64,000 nucleotides of DNA from Pseudonocardia parietis. GTDB lineage: Bacteria > Actinomycetota > Actinomycetes > Mycobacteriales > Pseudonocardiaceae. A program made the translations under genes and the position numbers. The stretch lies in contig NZ_JAGINU010000001.1 in the NCBI RefSeq assembly GCF_017876315.1, positions 4,154,001 through 4,218,000 of the forward strand, read 5' to 3'. Shown piece after piece: positions 48,662 through 56,611 of this stretch (within the stretch, counting starts at the first letter, position 1; every line of letters starts with the position of its first letter). Below the pieces are notes generated by a model that ran no database searches, was not told the DNA's origin, and worked only from the letters and a program-made list of their open reading frames with translations.

Positions 48662-49669
48662 ATGGTCGCCGAGGCCGAGCGGGAACTGGTCCAGGAGCAG
48701 CTGGAGGATCTGCGCAGCACGTGCTCGGCGGGCGGCGGGCTGCTGCTGCCGGGCGAGGAGGTCGTCAGCTACTACCCGCCCGAGATGCAGCGGCGCGCCG
48801 ACGAGTTCGGGCTGGCCGGCACGAACGTCGACGGCACCCGGTGGCAGGTCGGGGACTGCGACGTCCGGATCCCGCTGCACTCGATCTCCAAGGTGTTCAC
48901 CTACGGGCTCGCGCTGGAGGACAACGGGCTCGACGAGACCCTGCGCCGGGTGGGGGTCGAGCCGTCCGGTGACCCGTTCAACTCGATCACCTTCGACGAC
49001 GTGCACCACCGGCCGTTCAACCCGATGATCAACGCCGGGGCGCTGGTCGCGGCCAACCTGGTCAAGGGCGCCACCAAGGAGGAACGGGTCGAGCGCCTGC
49101 TGGAACGCAACCGGGCCTACACCGGGAACCCGGACCTCGTCGTCGACGAGCAGGTGCTGGAGCAGCAGCTGGTCTCCAACGACCGCAACCTGGGCCTGAG
49201 CTACCTGATGCGCAGCCTGGGCATGCTGCACGGCGACATCGACGACAACCTCTACGTCTACCTCGCCGCCTGCTCGATCACCGTCACCACCCCGGAGCTG
49301 TCGGCGATGGCCGCCACGCTCGCCAACGGCGGGGTGAACCCGTTGACGGGTGTCCGGGCCCTCGACCGCGAGCACCTGCGCACCGTGATCAGCGTGATGA
49401 GCATGTGCGGCATGTACGACGCGGCCGGCGAGTGGGCGCACGACGTCGGCATCCCCGCCAAGAGCGGGGTCTCCGGCGGGATCATGGGCGTGCTGCCGAG
49501 CTACTTCGGGCTCGGCGTCTACTCCCCCGGCCTGGACCGGCACGGCAACTCGGTCCGCGGGGTCGCGGTCTGCCGGGAGCTGTCGGCCCGCTTCGGGCTG
49601 CACATGTTCGCCGACCCGAGCGAGTCCCGGTTCGGCCGGGTGGCCCAGCCGCAGGTGAGCCACGGCTGA
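48662..49669 (+). CDS. glsA2: Glutaminase, second tandem copy
   Basis: The 335-residue paralogue of the preceding gene keeps the same motifs: HSISKVFTYGLAL, GVEPSGDPFNSIT, NPMINAGALVAANLV, SNDRNLGLSYLMRSLGML and GIPAKSGVSGGI. Differences concentrate in the N-terminal 45 residues and in the C-terminal tail, which ends about 15 residues earlier. The dyad is intact, so both copies should be active. The arrangement indicates an old tandem duplication. It converges with pafA, with 12 bases between the stops. Confidence 0.93.
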   Translation: MVAEAERELVQEQLEDLRSTCSAGGGLLLPGEEVVSYYPPEMQRRADEFGLAGTNVDGTRWQVGDCDVRIPLHSISKVFTYGLALEDNGLDETLRRVGVEPSGDPFNSITFDDVHHRPFNPMINAGALVAANLVKGATKEERVERLLERNRAYTGNPDLVVDEQVLEQQLVSNDRNLGLSYLMRSLGMLHGDIDDNLYVYLAACSITVTTPELSAMAATLANGGVNPLTGVRALDREHLRTVISVMSMCGMYDAAGEWAHDVGIPAKSGVSGGIMGVLPSYFGLGVYSPGLDRHGNSVRGVAVCRELSARFGLHMFADPSESRFGRVAQPQVSHG

Positions 49670-49681
49670 GCCGGAGCCCGG

Positions 49682-51043
49682 TCAGAGCGAGGCGATCAGC
49701 CGGTCCACCCGCTCGTCCACCGCGCGGAACGGGTCCTTGCACAGCACGGTCCGCTGCGCCTGGTCGTTCAGCTTCAGGTGCACCCAGTCGACGGTGAAGT
49801 CGCGCCCGGCGGCCTGCGCGGCGGCGATGAAGTCGCCCCGCAGCTTCGCCCGGGTGGACTGCGGCGGGGTGTCCTTGGCCGCCTCGATGTCGCCGTCGTC
49901 GGTGACCCGGTCGACGAGGTCCTTGCGCTGGAGCATGTCGAACAGGCCGCGCCCGCGCCGCACGTCGTGGTAGGTGAGGTCGAGCTGGGCGATCCGGGCG
50001 CTGGACAGCTCCAGGCCGTGCTTGGCCTGGTACCGCTCGACGAGCCGGTGCTTGATCGCCCAGTCGATCTCCCGGTCGATCAGCGACAGGTCCTGCTGCT
50101 CGACGGCGTCCAGGGTGCGGCCCCAGAGCTCGACGACCCGCTCCATCACCTTGTCCTCGTGCCCGCGCGACTGCATGAACTCCACGGCACGGGCGTAGTA
50201 CTCGCGCTGGATGTCGAGCGCGCTGGCCTCCCGGCCACCGGCCATCCGGACCGGGCGGCGCCCCGTGAGGTCGTGGCTGATCTCCCGGATCGCGCGGATC
50301 GGGTTGTCCAGGGTGAAGTCCCGGAACTGGACGCCTGCCTCGATCATCTCCAGCACGAGGTGGGCCGACCCCACCTTGAGCAGGGTCGTCACCTCGGACA
50401 TGTTCGAGTCGCCGACGATGACGTGCAGCCGCCGGTAGCGCTCGGCATCGGCGTGCGGCTCGTCGCGGGTGTTGATGATCGGGCGGGACCGGGTGGTCGC
50501 CGAGGAGACGCCCTCCCAGATGTGCTCGGCCCGCTGGGACAGGCAGTACACCGCCCCGCGCGGGGTCTGCAGCACCTTGCCCGCACCGCAGATCAGCTGG
50601 CGGGTGACCAGGAACGGGAGCAGCACGTCTGCGATCCTGGAGAACTCGCCCTGCCGGGCGACCAGGTAGTTCTCGTGGCAGCCGTAGGAGTTGCCCGCGG
50701 AGTCGGTGTTGTTCTTGAACAGGTAGATGTCACCGCCGATGCCCTCGTCGACCAGCCGGCGCTCGGCGTCGACGAGCAGGTCCTCGAGGATCCGCTCGCC
50801 CGCCTTGTCGTGGGCGACGAGCTGGGTCAGCGAGTCGCACTCGGCGGTGGCGTACTCGGGATGGGAACCGACGTCGAGGTAGAGACGGGCACCGTTGCGG
50901 AGGAAGACGTTGGAGGACCGGCCCCACGACACCACCCGGCGGAAGAGGTAGCGCGCCACCTCGTCCGGGGACAGTCGGCGCTGTCCGTGGAAGGTGCACG
51001 TGACACCGAACTCCGTCTCGACCCCGAAGATCCGACGCTGCAT
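49682..51043 (-). CDS. pafA: Pup-protein ligase PafA
   Basis: PafA couples the C-terminal Glu of Pup to substrate lysines for proteasomal degradation. The 453-residue protein begins MQRRIFGVETEFGVTC, with the metal-binding Glu pair. It continues with RLYLDVGSHPEYATAEC (catalytic Asp), KNNTDSAGNSYGCHENYL and TLDNPIRAIREISHDLTG, all hallmark motifs; length equals the mycobacterial enzyme. The ATG is 7 bases after TACCCT and 19 bases beyond CTGACA, so it is leaderless. That promoter overlaps the divergent one for the PAP2 gene. No pup or proteasome genes lie in the window. Confidence 0.97.
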   Translation of the reverse strand: MQRRIFGVETEFGVTCTFHGQRRLSPDEVARYLFRRVVSWGRSSNVFLRNGARLYLDVGSHPEYATAECDSLTQLVAHDKAGERILEDLLVDAERRLVDEGIGGDIYLFKNNTDSAGNSYGCHENYLVARQGEFSRIADVLLPFLVTRQLICGAGKVLQTPRGAVYCLSQRAEHIWEGVSSATTRSRPIINTRDEPHADAERYRRLHVIVGDSNMSEVTTLLKVGSAHLVLEMIEAGVQFRDFTLDNPIRAIREISHDLTGRRPVRMAGGREASALDIQREYYARAVEFMQSRGHEDKVMERVVELWGRTLDAVEQQDLSLIDREIDWAIKHRLVERYQAKHGLELSSARIAQLDLTYHDVRRGRGLFDMLQRKDLVDRVTDDGDIEAAKDTPPQSTRAKLRGDFIAAAQAAGRDFTVDWVHLKLNDQAQRTVLCKDPFRAVDERVDRLIASL

Positions 51044-51050
51044 GCCGTTC

Positions 51051-51081
51051 AGGGTATGCGCCCGACCCCCTCTACTGTCAG
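51051..51081. promoter_or_regulatory. Overlapping divergent leaderless promoters, pafA and PAP2 gene
   Basis: Leftward: CTGACA (51081-51076), 19 bases, TACCCT (51056-51051), then pafA ATG 7 bases on. Rightward: TACTGT (51073-51078), then GTG 7 bases on at 51086. Each -10 lies in the -35 zone of the other, and the start codons are 42 bases apart. Confidence 0.6.
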
Positions 51082-51085
51082 TGCT

Positions 51086-52663
51086 GTGAGCGGATGGTTC
51101 GAGCGCGTCGCACGACGGTCCCGACGGGTGAACGGGGGAATCACCACCGTTTCCCAGGTGGACCAGGCGATCACCGACTTCATCGCGGGCCGCCCGCCCA
51201 GCCGGGTGGACACGACACTGCGCCGGCTCACCCACACGGCCGATCACAGCGTGCTCTGGTTCGCGGTCGCGGCGATCCTCGCCGTCCGGCGGGGTACGGG
51301 GCGGCACGCGGCGATGCGCGGGGTCGCCTCGATCGCGCTGACCAGCTTCACCGCCAACGCGGTGCTGAAGCCGCTGCTGCCGCGCCGCCGCCCGGCCGCG
51401 GCGGAGCTGCCGGCGTACCGGACGGTGGCCTGCCCGCCGTCGTCCTCGTCGTTCCCGTCCGGGCACGCCGCCTCGGCCGCCGCGTTCGCGACCGCCGTGC
51501 TGATGGAGAACCGGCAGGTCGCCCCGGTGGTCGTGCCGCTGGCCGCGCTCGTCGGGTGGTCGCGGGTGCACGTCGGTGTGCACTGGACCTCCGACGTGCT
51601 GGCCGGTGCGGTGGTCGGCACGTCCGTCGCGCGGCTCACCCGCCGCTGGTGGCCGGTGCGGCCCAGCGACGAGGCCCGGGCCCGCCCGATCGACACCGTG
51701 CACGCGCTCCCGCAGGGCGACGGCCTGGTGATCGTGTCGAACCCGTTCTCCGGCCCGCCGGACCACGACGTGTCCGACGAGGTGCGCGAGCGGCTCCCGG
51801 CCGCGCACCACCTCGTCGTCGGGGACGGGGTCAAGGTGGAGGACATGCTGGAGGACGCGATCGCGCAGCGCGGGCGGTGGGTGCGTGCGGTCGGCGTCGC
51901 GGGCGGGGACGGGACGGTGGGCACCGCCGCCGCGGTCGCGGACCGGTACGGGCTGCCGCTGGTCGTCGTCCCGGGTGGGACGCTGAACCACTTCGCCCGC
52001 GACGTCGGCGTCTACGACGTCCAGGAGGCCGTCGACGCCACCCAGGCCGGTGAGGCCGTCGCCGTCGACCTGGCGCTGGTCGAGGCGCATCCCGGCCGCC
52101 TGGACGACCCGGAGGACGTCTCGGTCACCCGGACCCGGTACTTCCTCAACACCGCCTCGATCGGCTCCTACCCGGAGCTGGTGCGGCTGCGCGAGCAGTG
52201 GCAGCCCCGCTACGGCAAGTGGCCGGCGTTCGCGGCCGCGCTGATCACCGTCCTGCAGCGGTCGGAGAAGATCAGCGTGCGGATCGAGGACCGCTGGTAC
52301 AAGGTGTGGTTCCTGTTCGTCGGGAACGGCCCCTACCACCCGCGCGGCGCCGTGCCGGCGTGGCGGCCGACGCTCGACTCCGGGCTGCTCGACGTCCGCT
52401 GGCTCCGTGCCGACGTCCGGTTCTCCCGGCTGCGGGTGGTGCTCGCGCTGATCCTGTCCGCGCTCGGGCACAGCCGGGTCTACCACCAGCGCGAGGTGCC
52501 GCGCCTCGACGTCGAGCTGCTGGAGCCGAGCATGCTGGCCACCGACGGCGAGGTGGTCGAGGAGGCCGGCCGCTACACCTTCCGGGTCGCCGAGCGGCCG
52601 ATCCCGGTGTACCGGCGCGACGAGGAGCGCTGGACCGGCCGCGACCGCCCGTTCCAGGGATGA
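51086..52663 (+). CDS. PAP2 phosphatase fused to a diacylglycerol/lipid kinase
   Basis: A 525-residue two-domain protein. Residues 1-200 form a PAP2 lipid phosphatase with KPLLPRRRP, the SFPSGHAA motif and SRVHVGVHWTSDVLAG (catalytic His residues), plus several membrane helices. Residues 215-525 form a DAGK-type lipid kinase with VAGGDGTVGTAAAV and PGGTLNHFARD. The pairing suggests lipid phosphate recycling at the membrane, such as undecaprenyl or phosphatidyl intermediates (inference). I chose the GTG at 51086 because it lies 7 bases after TACTGT; an in-frame ATG at 51056 overlaps the pafA promoter. It overlaps the next gene by 4 bases. Confidence 0.9.
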   Translation: MSGWFERVARRSRRVNGGITTVSQVDQAITDFIAGRPPSRVDTTLRRLTHTADHSVLWFAVAAILAVRRGTGRHAAMRGVASIALTSFTANAVLKPLLPRRRPAAAELPAYRTVACPPSSSSFPSGHAASAAAFATAVLMENRQVAPVVVPLAALVGWSRVHVGVHWTSDVLAGAVVGTSVARLTRRWWPVRPSDEARARPIDTVHALPQGDGLVIVSNPFSGPPDHDVSDEVRERLPAAHHLVVGDGVKVEDMLEDAIAQRGRWVRAVGVAGGDGTVGTAAAVADRYGLPLVVVPGGTLNHFARDVGVYDVQEAVDATQAGEAVAVDLALVEAHPGRLDDPEDVSVTRTRYFLNTASIGSYPELVRLREQWQPRYGKWPAFAAALITVLQRSEKISVRIEDRWYKVWFLFVGNGPYHPRGAVPAWRPTLDSGLLDVRWLRADVRFSRLRVVLALILSALGHSRVYHQREVPRLDVELLEPSMLATDGEVVEEAGRYTFRVAERPIPVYRRDEERWTGRDRPFQG

Positions 52664-54207
52664 GCACCCGCCGACGTACTCCCTCCCGCGGAGGCGGCAT
52701 CGGTACCGTGCTGCTGCGTTCGGTACGTCCCCTCCTTGCGGACCGCACCGGCCTCGGCGAGCCGGTGGACGTGCTGCTGTCCGGGCACCGGGTCGCCGCG
52801 ATCGGCACCGGTCTCGACGCCGGTGGCGCCGAGATCGTCGAGTGCGACGGCCGGGCGCTGCTGCCCGGCCTGTGGGACCACCACGTGCACATGGCGCAGT
52901 GGTCGCTGGCCCGCCGCCGCCTCGACCTGTCCGGGGCCCGCTCGGCCGCCGCCTGCGCGGCACTGGTCGCCGACCGGCTGGCGATCGACCCGCCCGCGCC
53001 GGGCGAGGTGCTGGTCGGGTTCGGGTTCCGGGACGCGCTGTGGCCCGACGAGGCACACCGCACGCTGCTCGACGACGTGTCCGCGGGCGTCCCGGTCGTG
53101 CTGGTGTCCGGTGACCTGCACCAGGGCTGGCTCAACAGCGCCGCCTGCGAGCGGTTCGGGCACCGTGGGCACCCGACCGGCCGGATCCGGGAGTCGGAGT
53201 TCTTCGCGGTCACCGTCGCGCTGCAGGACGTGCCCGACGACGTGCTGGACGGCTGCGTGGCCGACGCCGTGGCGGCCGCGTCGGCGCGCGGGGTGGTCGG
53301 GATCGTCGACTTCGAGGCGCCGTGGTCGCTGCCGGACTGGCGGCGCCGGATCGAGGCCGGCACGACCGGGGTCCGGGTCGAGGCGTCGGTGTGGCCGGAC
53401 CGGCTGGAGGCGATGATCGCGACCGGGCTGCGCTCCGGCGACGTCGTCGAGGCGACCGGGGGCCTGCTCTCCGCGGGCCCGCTGAAGGTGATCACCGACG
53501 GGTCGCTCAACACCCGCACGGCCTACTGCTACGACCCGTACCCCCGCCCGCCCGGCGCGGTGATCGACCACCCGTGCGGGCTGCTGCTGGTCCCGCCGGA
53601 CGAGCTGCGGCCACTGCTGGCCCGGGCCCGCGACGCCGGGCTCGAGGCCGCGCTGCACGCCATCGGCGACCACGCCAACACCCTGGTGCTGGACGCCTTC
53701 GCGAGCTCCGGGGCGCGCGGGCGGATCGAGCACGCCCAGCTGCTGACCGGCGCGGACGTACCCCGGTTCGCCTCGCTCGGCCTGATCGCGTCGGTGCAGC
53801 CCGAGCACGCCCTGGACGACCGCGACGTCGCCGACCGGCTGTGGGCGGGCCGCACGGAGCGCGCGTTCGCCTACGGCTCGCTGCACGCCGCGGGCGCCCG
53901 GCTCGCGCTGGGCTCGGACGCCCCGGTCGCCCCGCTGGATCCGTGGATCGCGCTGGCCGCGGCGGTGCACCGGACCGCCGACGGGCGGGACCGCTGGCAC
54001 CCCGAGCAGGAGATCGACCGGGCCGTGGCGCTGGGCGCGTCGTTCGGGGTGGTGCCCGGGTCGGTCGCCGCGGTCGCCGAGGGTGTCCGGGCGGACCTGG
54101 TGCTGACCGACGCCGACCCGACGTCCTGCGATCCGGTCACGCTGCGGGAGATGCCGGTCGCCGGGACGCTCGTCGGCGGCCGGTGGACGCACCGTGCCGG
54201 AGTCTGA
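52660..54207 (+). CDS. Amidohydrolase family 3 protein
   Basis: A 515-residue metal-dependent hydrolase of the YtcJ-like group. The metal site HHVHMAQWS lies near residue 72, with VLVSGDLHQGWLNSAA, the conserved ITDGSLNTRTAYCYD, HAIGDHANTLVLDAF, RIEHAQLL and LALGSDAPVAPLDPW. The usual HxH is HVH here. The substrate is unknown; relatives cleave amide or N-acyl bonds. The ATG overlaps the stop of the lipid kinase (ATGA), and its own end overlaps the methyltransferase start by 14 bases, so the three genes are coupled. Confidence 0.9.
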   Translation: MSTRRRTPSRGGGIGTVLLRSVRPLLADRTGLGEPVDVLLSGHRVAAIGTGLDAGGAEIVECDGRALLPGLWDHHVHMAQWSLARRRLDLSGARSAAACAALVADRLAIDPPAPGEVLVGFGFRDALWPDEAHRTLLDDVSAGVPVVLVSGDLHQGWLNSAACERFGHRGHPTGRIRESEFFAVTVALQDVPDDVLDGCVADAVAAASARGVVGIVDFEAPWSLPDWRRRIEAGTTGVRVEASVWPDRLEAMIATGLRSGDVVEATGGLLSAGPLKVITDGSLNTRTAYCYDPYPRPPGAVIDHPCGLLLVPPDELRPLLARARDAGLEAALHAIGDHANTLVLDAFASSGARGRIEHAQLLTGADVPRFASLGLIASVQPEHALDDRDVADRLWAGRTERAFAYGSLHAAGARLALGSDAPVAPLDPWIALAAAVHRTADGRDRWHPEQEIDRAVALGASFGVVPGSVAAVAEGVRADLVLTDADPTSCDPVTLREMPVAGTLVGGRWTHRAGV

Positions 54208-54973
54208 CGCTGTTCCGTCCTCCGACGGCGCCGATGACGACGGCGGCGATGACGGCGGCGGCGATGACGGCGGCGGCGGCGGTGCCCGGTCCGGCCGGCC
54301 CGCGGGGCGGCCGGGCCCGGCCGGACCGACCGGACCGACCGGGCCCGCGGTGCTCGAGGAGGTCGCGCTACCGCACGGGCCGCTGACGATCCTGCGCCCG
54401 GCCGACCCGGACGCGGTGGAGTTCGACCCGGTCACCGGCGTCGAGGGGGCGGAGGAGCTGCACCCACCGCACTGGGCGCGACTGTGGCCGTCGGCGCGGG
54501 CCCTGGCGGCGGCGCTGGAGCAGGCCGGGCCGCGGCGGCTGGCCGGGCGCCGGGTGCTGGAGCTCGGCTGCGGGCTCGGGTTGCCGTCGCTGGTCGCCGC
54601 ACGGGCCGGTGCGGTACCGGTGCTCGCGACCGACCGGTCCCCGGCCGCGGTGGCCTGGGTCGCCGCGAACGCCCGGCGGTCCGGTCTGCAGGTCGACGCC
54701 GCGGTGGCGTCGTTCGACGGGCGCGATCCCCTGCTCGACGCGCAGCGCTGGGATCTGGTGCTGGCCTCCGACGTCCTCTACGGCGCGGCCGCCGCCGACG
54801 CCCTGAGCGTGCTGCTGCCCCGGGTGACCAGCCGCCGGGCCGCGGTGTGGCTGGCCGACCCCGGGCGCCCGGAGACGCCGCGGTGGCTCGAGGCCAACCG
54901 GGACACCTGGACGGTCCGCACCCGGCCGCTGCCGCACGGCGTGGACCTGCACGTGCTGCGGCGCAGGCCCTGA
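54194..54973 (+). CDS. METTL21-like class I methyltransferase
   Basis: A 259-residue SAM methyltransferase. GRRVLELGCGLGLPSLVAARAG near residue 120 is motif I, and WDLVLASDVLYG near residue 190 is the DVLY signature of protein-lysine or nicotinamide-type methyltransferases. The N-terminal 55 residues are odd: a repeated Asp/Gly run (DDGGDDGGGDDGGGGG) and then collagen-like triplets (GRPGPAGPTGPTGP). These are probably disordered and expanded by codon repeats. The start is a GTG inside the preceding gene. Its stop codon abuts the left 64-bp inverted repeat of the damaged island. Confidence 0.85.
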   Translation: MPESDAVPSSDGADDDGGDDGGGDDGGGGGARSGRPAGRPGPAGPTGPTGPAVLEEVALPHGPLTILRPADPDAVEFDPVTGVEGAEELHPPHWARLWPSARALAAALEQAGPRRLAGRRVLELGCGLGLPSLVAARAGAVPVLATDRSPAAVAWVAANARRSGLQVDAAVASFDGRDPLLDAQRWDLVLASDVLYGAAAADALSVLLPRVTSRRAAVWLADPGRPETPRWLEANRDTWTVRTRPLPHGVDLHVLRRRP

Positions 54974-55036
54974 GCTTGATCTTTAGCCTTGGCTGGTTCG
55001 GCTCGTCGCGGCATTAGCCGCGCGTTTCCCAACGTC
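54973..55036 (+). repeat. Left 64-bp inverted repeat of a 2.7-kb island
   Basis: This stretch matches the reverse complement of 57602-57665 at 61 of 64 positions. It begins AGCTTGATCTTTA and contains a CGCGGC-ATTA-GCCGCG hairpin whose stem is unchanged in the other copy; one of the three differences lies in its loop. It starts at the last base of the methyltransferase stop codon. It may be a small non-autonomous element or an IS end. Confidence 0.9.
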
Positions 55037-55058
55037 GTGGCGGGTAGCGCGGCGTCGG

Positions 55059-55310
55059 TTGCGGGACCCGGGCCCGGCCCGGCTAGATTTCGGTGCCCTG
55101 GCCGGGCGGCTGGTGTTCACGCGCAGGTGGCGAAACCCGCGACGGGGTCAGCCCCAAGGTGCGCAGCACGCCCTCGAAGCACTCGTCGACGCAGCTCGCT
55201 TTACCTCGCCGCACGTTGGTGCTCTATTGGACTGGCTCTCGGCGGTGACGCTCCCGGACGGTGGTGTGCCGTTCAGCCTCCCCGTGAAAGCCCAGAATCC
55301 GTTCTCGTCG
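55059..55310 (+). pseudogene. Fragment of a prenyltransferase/squalene-cyclase-like gene
   Basis: One frame reads EALVDAARFTSPHVGALLDW and then LPDGGVPFSLPV (roughly 55175-55289). This phrase resembles the repeat region of actinobacterial prenyltransferase/terpene cyclase-like proteins (LPDGGLPFALP). The similarity stops abruptly at about 55310, before a piece of glutaminase sequence, and there is no proper start. It is a gene fragment; the family call is by eye. Confidence 0.45.
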
Positions 55311-55322
55311 GAAACCGGTGGT

Positions 55323-55386
55323 CCCGGACCTGGCCGTCGACGAGGAGATCCTGGCCGAGCAGCTCGTCTCCAACGACCGCAACGTC
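55323..55386 (+). pseudogene. 64-bp duplicated fragment of the glutaminase gene
   Basis: Bases 55323-55386 equal 48013-48076 of the first glutaminase gene except for one G-to-C change. The sequence on both sides is unrelated. It encodes the region PDLAVDEEILAEQ to SNDRNV but is out of context. This is a recombination scar, not a gene. The following 200 bases contain one frame with a hydrophobic run (MVTLGIAATVIVFAFCERY) that I cannot assign. Confidence 0.92.
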
Positions 55387-55585
55387 GGAACCGGCTCAGC
55401 TCACCCGACCCGGTCAGGGTGTCCGGGCACGCATCGCCACCGACATGGTCACACTGGGCATCGCGGCCACCGTAATCGTCTTCGCGTTCTGTGAGAGGTA
55501 CCCGAAGAGGATCGAGCGGTGGCCGCACCCATGTCCGGCCGACACGCCGCACTACCTGCATCAACTCGGCGACGGCAGCGCCTCG

Positions 55586-55603
55586 AGGTTAAAGATCAAG
55601 CTG
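55586..55603 (+). repeat. Third, partial copy of the island repeat end
   Basis: AGGTTAAAGATCAAGCTG is identical to 57649-57666, the outer end of the right inverted repeat, in the same orientation. Only 18 bases are shared. From here to 55768 base composition is less GC-rich and no gene is seen. Confidence 0.8.
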
Positions 55604-55768
55604 GGAGCAGGAAGCTGCTTATCAGCCTCGAACGACCATCCCACGCCTTGTCATGCCCAAGTCATGCCCAAGGTAGAACTCCACGTCCGGTTCCCGCCAG
55701 AAGCCCGCCCACAGATCTGACAGCGTACTCGATGTCAAAAGAGCCATCGAACGAAAGAATCGATCACA

Positions 55769-56506
55769 GTGTCTTCAGTCAGTATCGTCACGGGCGCGAC
55801 CCGCGGTCTCGGCTTCGCAACGGCCCAGGCGCTCGCCCACCTCGGTCACTTGGTCGTCGTCAGTGGTCGTGACGAGGGGGCAGCGCAAGACGCGGCGGAG
55901 AAGCTCCGTGCCGGAGGCGGGAGGGCTCAGTTCGTTCAGCTCGACGTCACCTCGGAGACAAGCGTCAAGTCTGCAGCGGCGCAAGTCGCTCGGTGGACCG
56001 ACCATGTCGACGTGCTGGTCAACAACGCGGGCGTGCTCCCGGAATGGACTGACAACCAACCGCACGAATTCGCAAGCGTGACGATGTTCGAGCGTACATT
56101 TCAAACCAATGTCTTCGGGGCGGTCGCAGTGACGGAGCAGTTTCTTCCGCTGCTCCACCGGTCGAGGGCCGGACGAATCGTCAACATTTCATCGACCATG
56201 GGCTCCCTGCACGATCAGACAAATCCGGACTCGCCCTACTTCCAGATGGTCGTGCCCGCGTACCAGAGCTCGAAGGCCGCGCTCAACGCCGTGACGATCA
56301 CCTTGTCCAAGGCACTGGCTGCGAGCAACATCAAGGTGACGTCAGTGTGTCCCGGCTTTGTCCAAACCAACCTCACGCCGATCAGCAGAGAGCAGGCACC
56401 TCTAACCGCAGAGCAGGCTGTTGCGCCAATCATTTCCGCCGCGACGCTGCCGGCCGGTGCACCCTCCGGACAGTTCGTCGACGCCGCCGGCATCGTCGCC
56501 TGGTAG
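55769..56506 (+). CDS. Short-chain dehydrogenase/reductase, probably acquired
   Basis: A 245-residue classical SDR: nucleotide motif TGATRGLG at residues 8-15, NNAGVLP near residue 88, the catalytic Ser in NISSTMGS and the YQSSK catalytic Tyr/Lys near residue 160. CPGFVQTNLT and ISAATLPAGAPSGQF complete the family. Members reduce carbonyl compounds with NADPH; the substrate is unknown. Base composition is visibly lower in GC than the neighbours and third positions are less biased, consistent with transfer. The GTG is the first start in the frame; the Shine-Dalgarno is weak. It is the only intact gene in the island. Confidence 0.88.
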   Translation: MSSVSIVTGATRGLGFATAQALAHLGHLVVVSGRDEGAAQDAAEKLRAGGGRAQFVQLDVTSETSVKSAAAQVARWTDHVDVLVNNAGVLPEWTDNQPHEFASVTMFERTFQTNVFGAVAVTEQFLPLLHRSRAGRIVNISSTMGSLHDQTNPDSPYFQMVVPAYQSSKAALNAVTITLSKALAASNIKVTSVCPGFVQTNLTPISREQAPLTAEQAVAPIISAATLPAGAPSGQFVDAAGIVAW

Positions 56507-56611
56507 ATAGCGCTTCCGGCGACCAGGCTTCGCCGCGGTCGAAGCTCAAGGCCTCACCCGATGCGCCCTTATGGAGCGCTAGACACCGCTGGCGCAGCCG
56601 GACGCGCGGGG

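Noticed and set aside
49778..51085. Extension of the PAP2-kinase frame back through pafA
   Set aside because: This part is antisense to pafA and has no family similarity. The real start is at 51086, or at the latest 51056.
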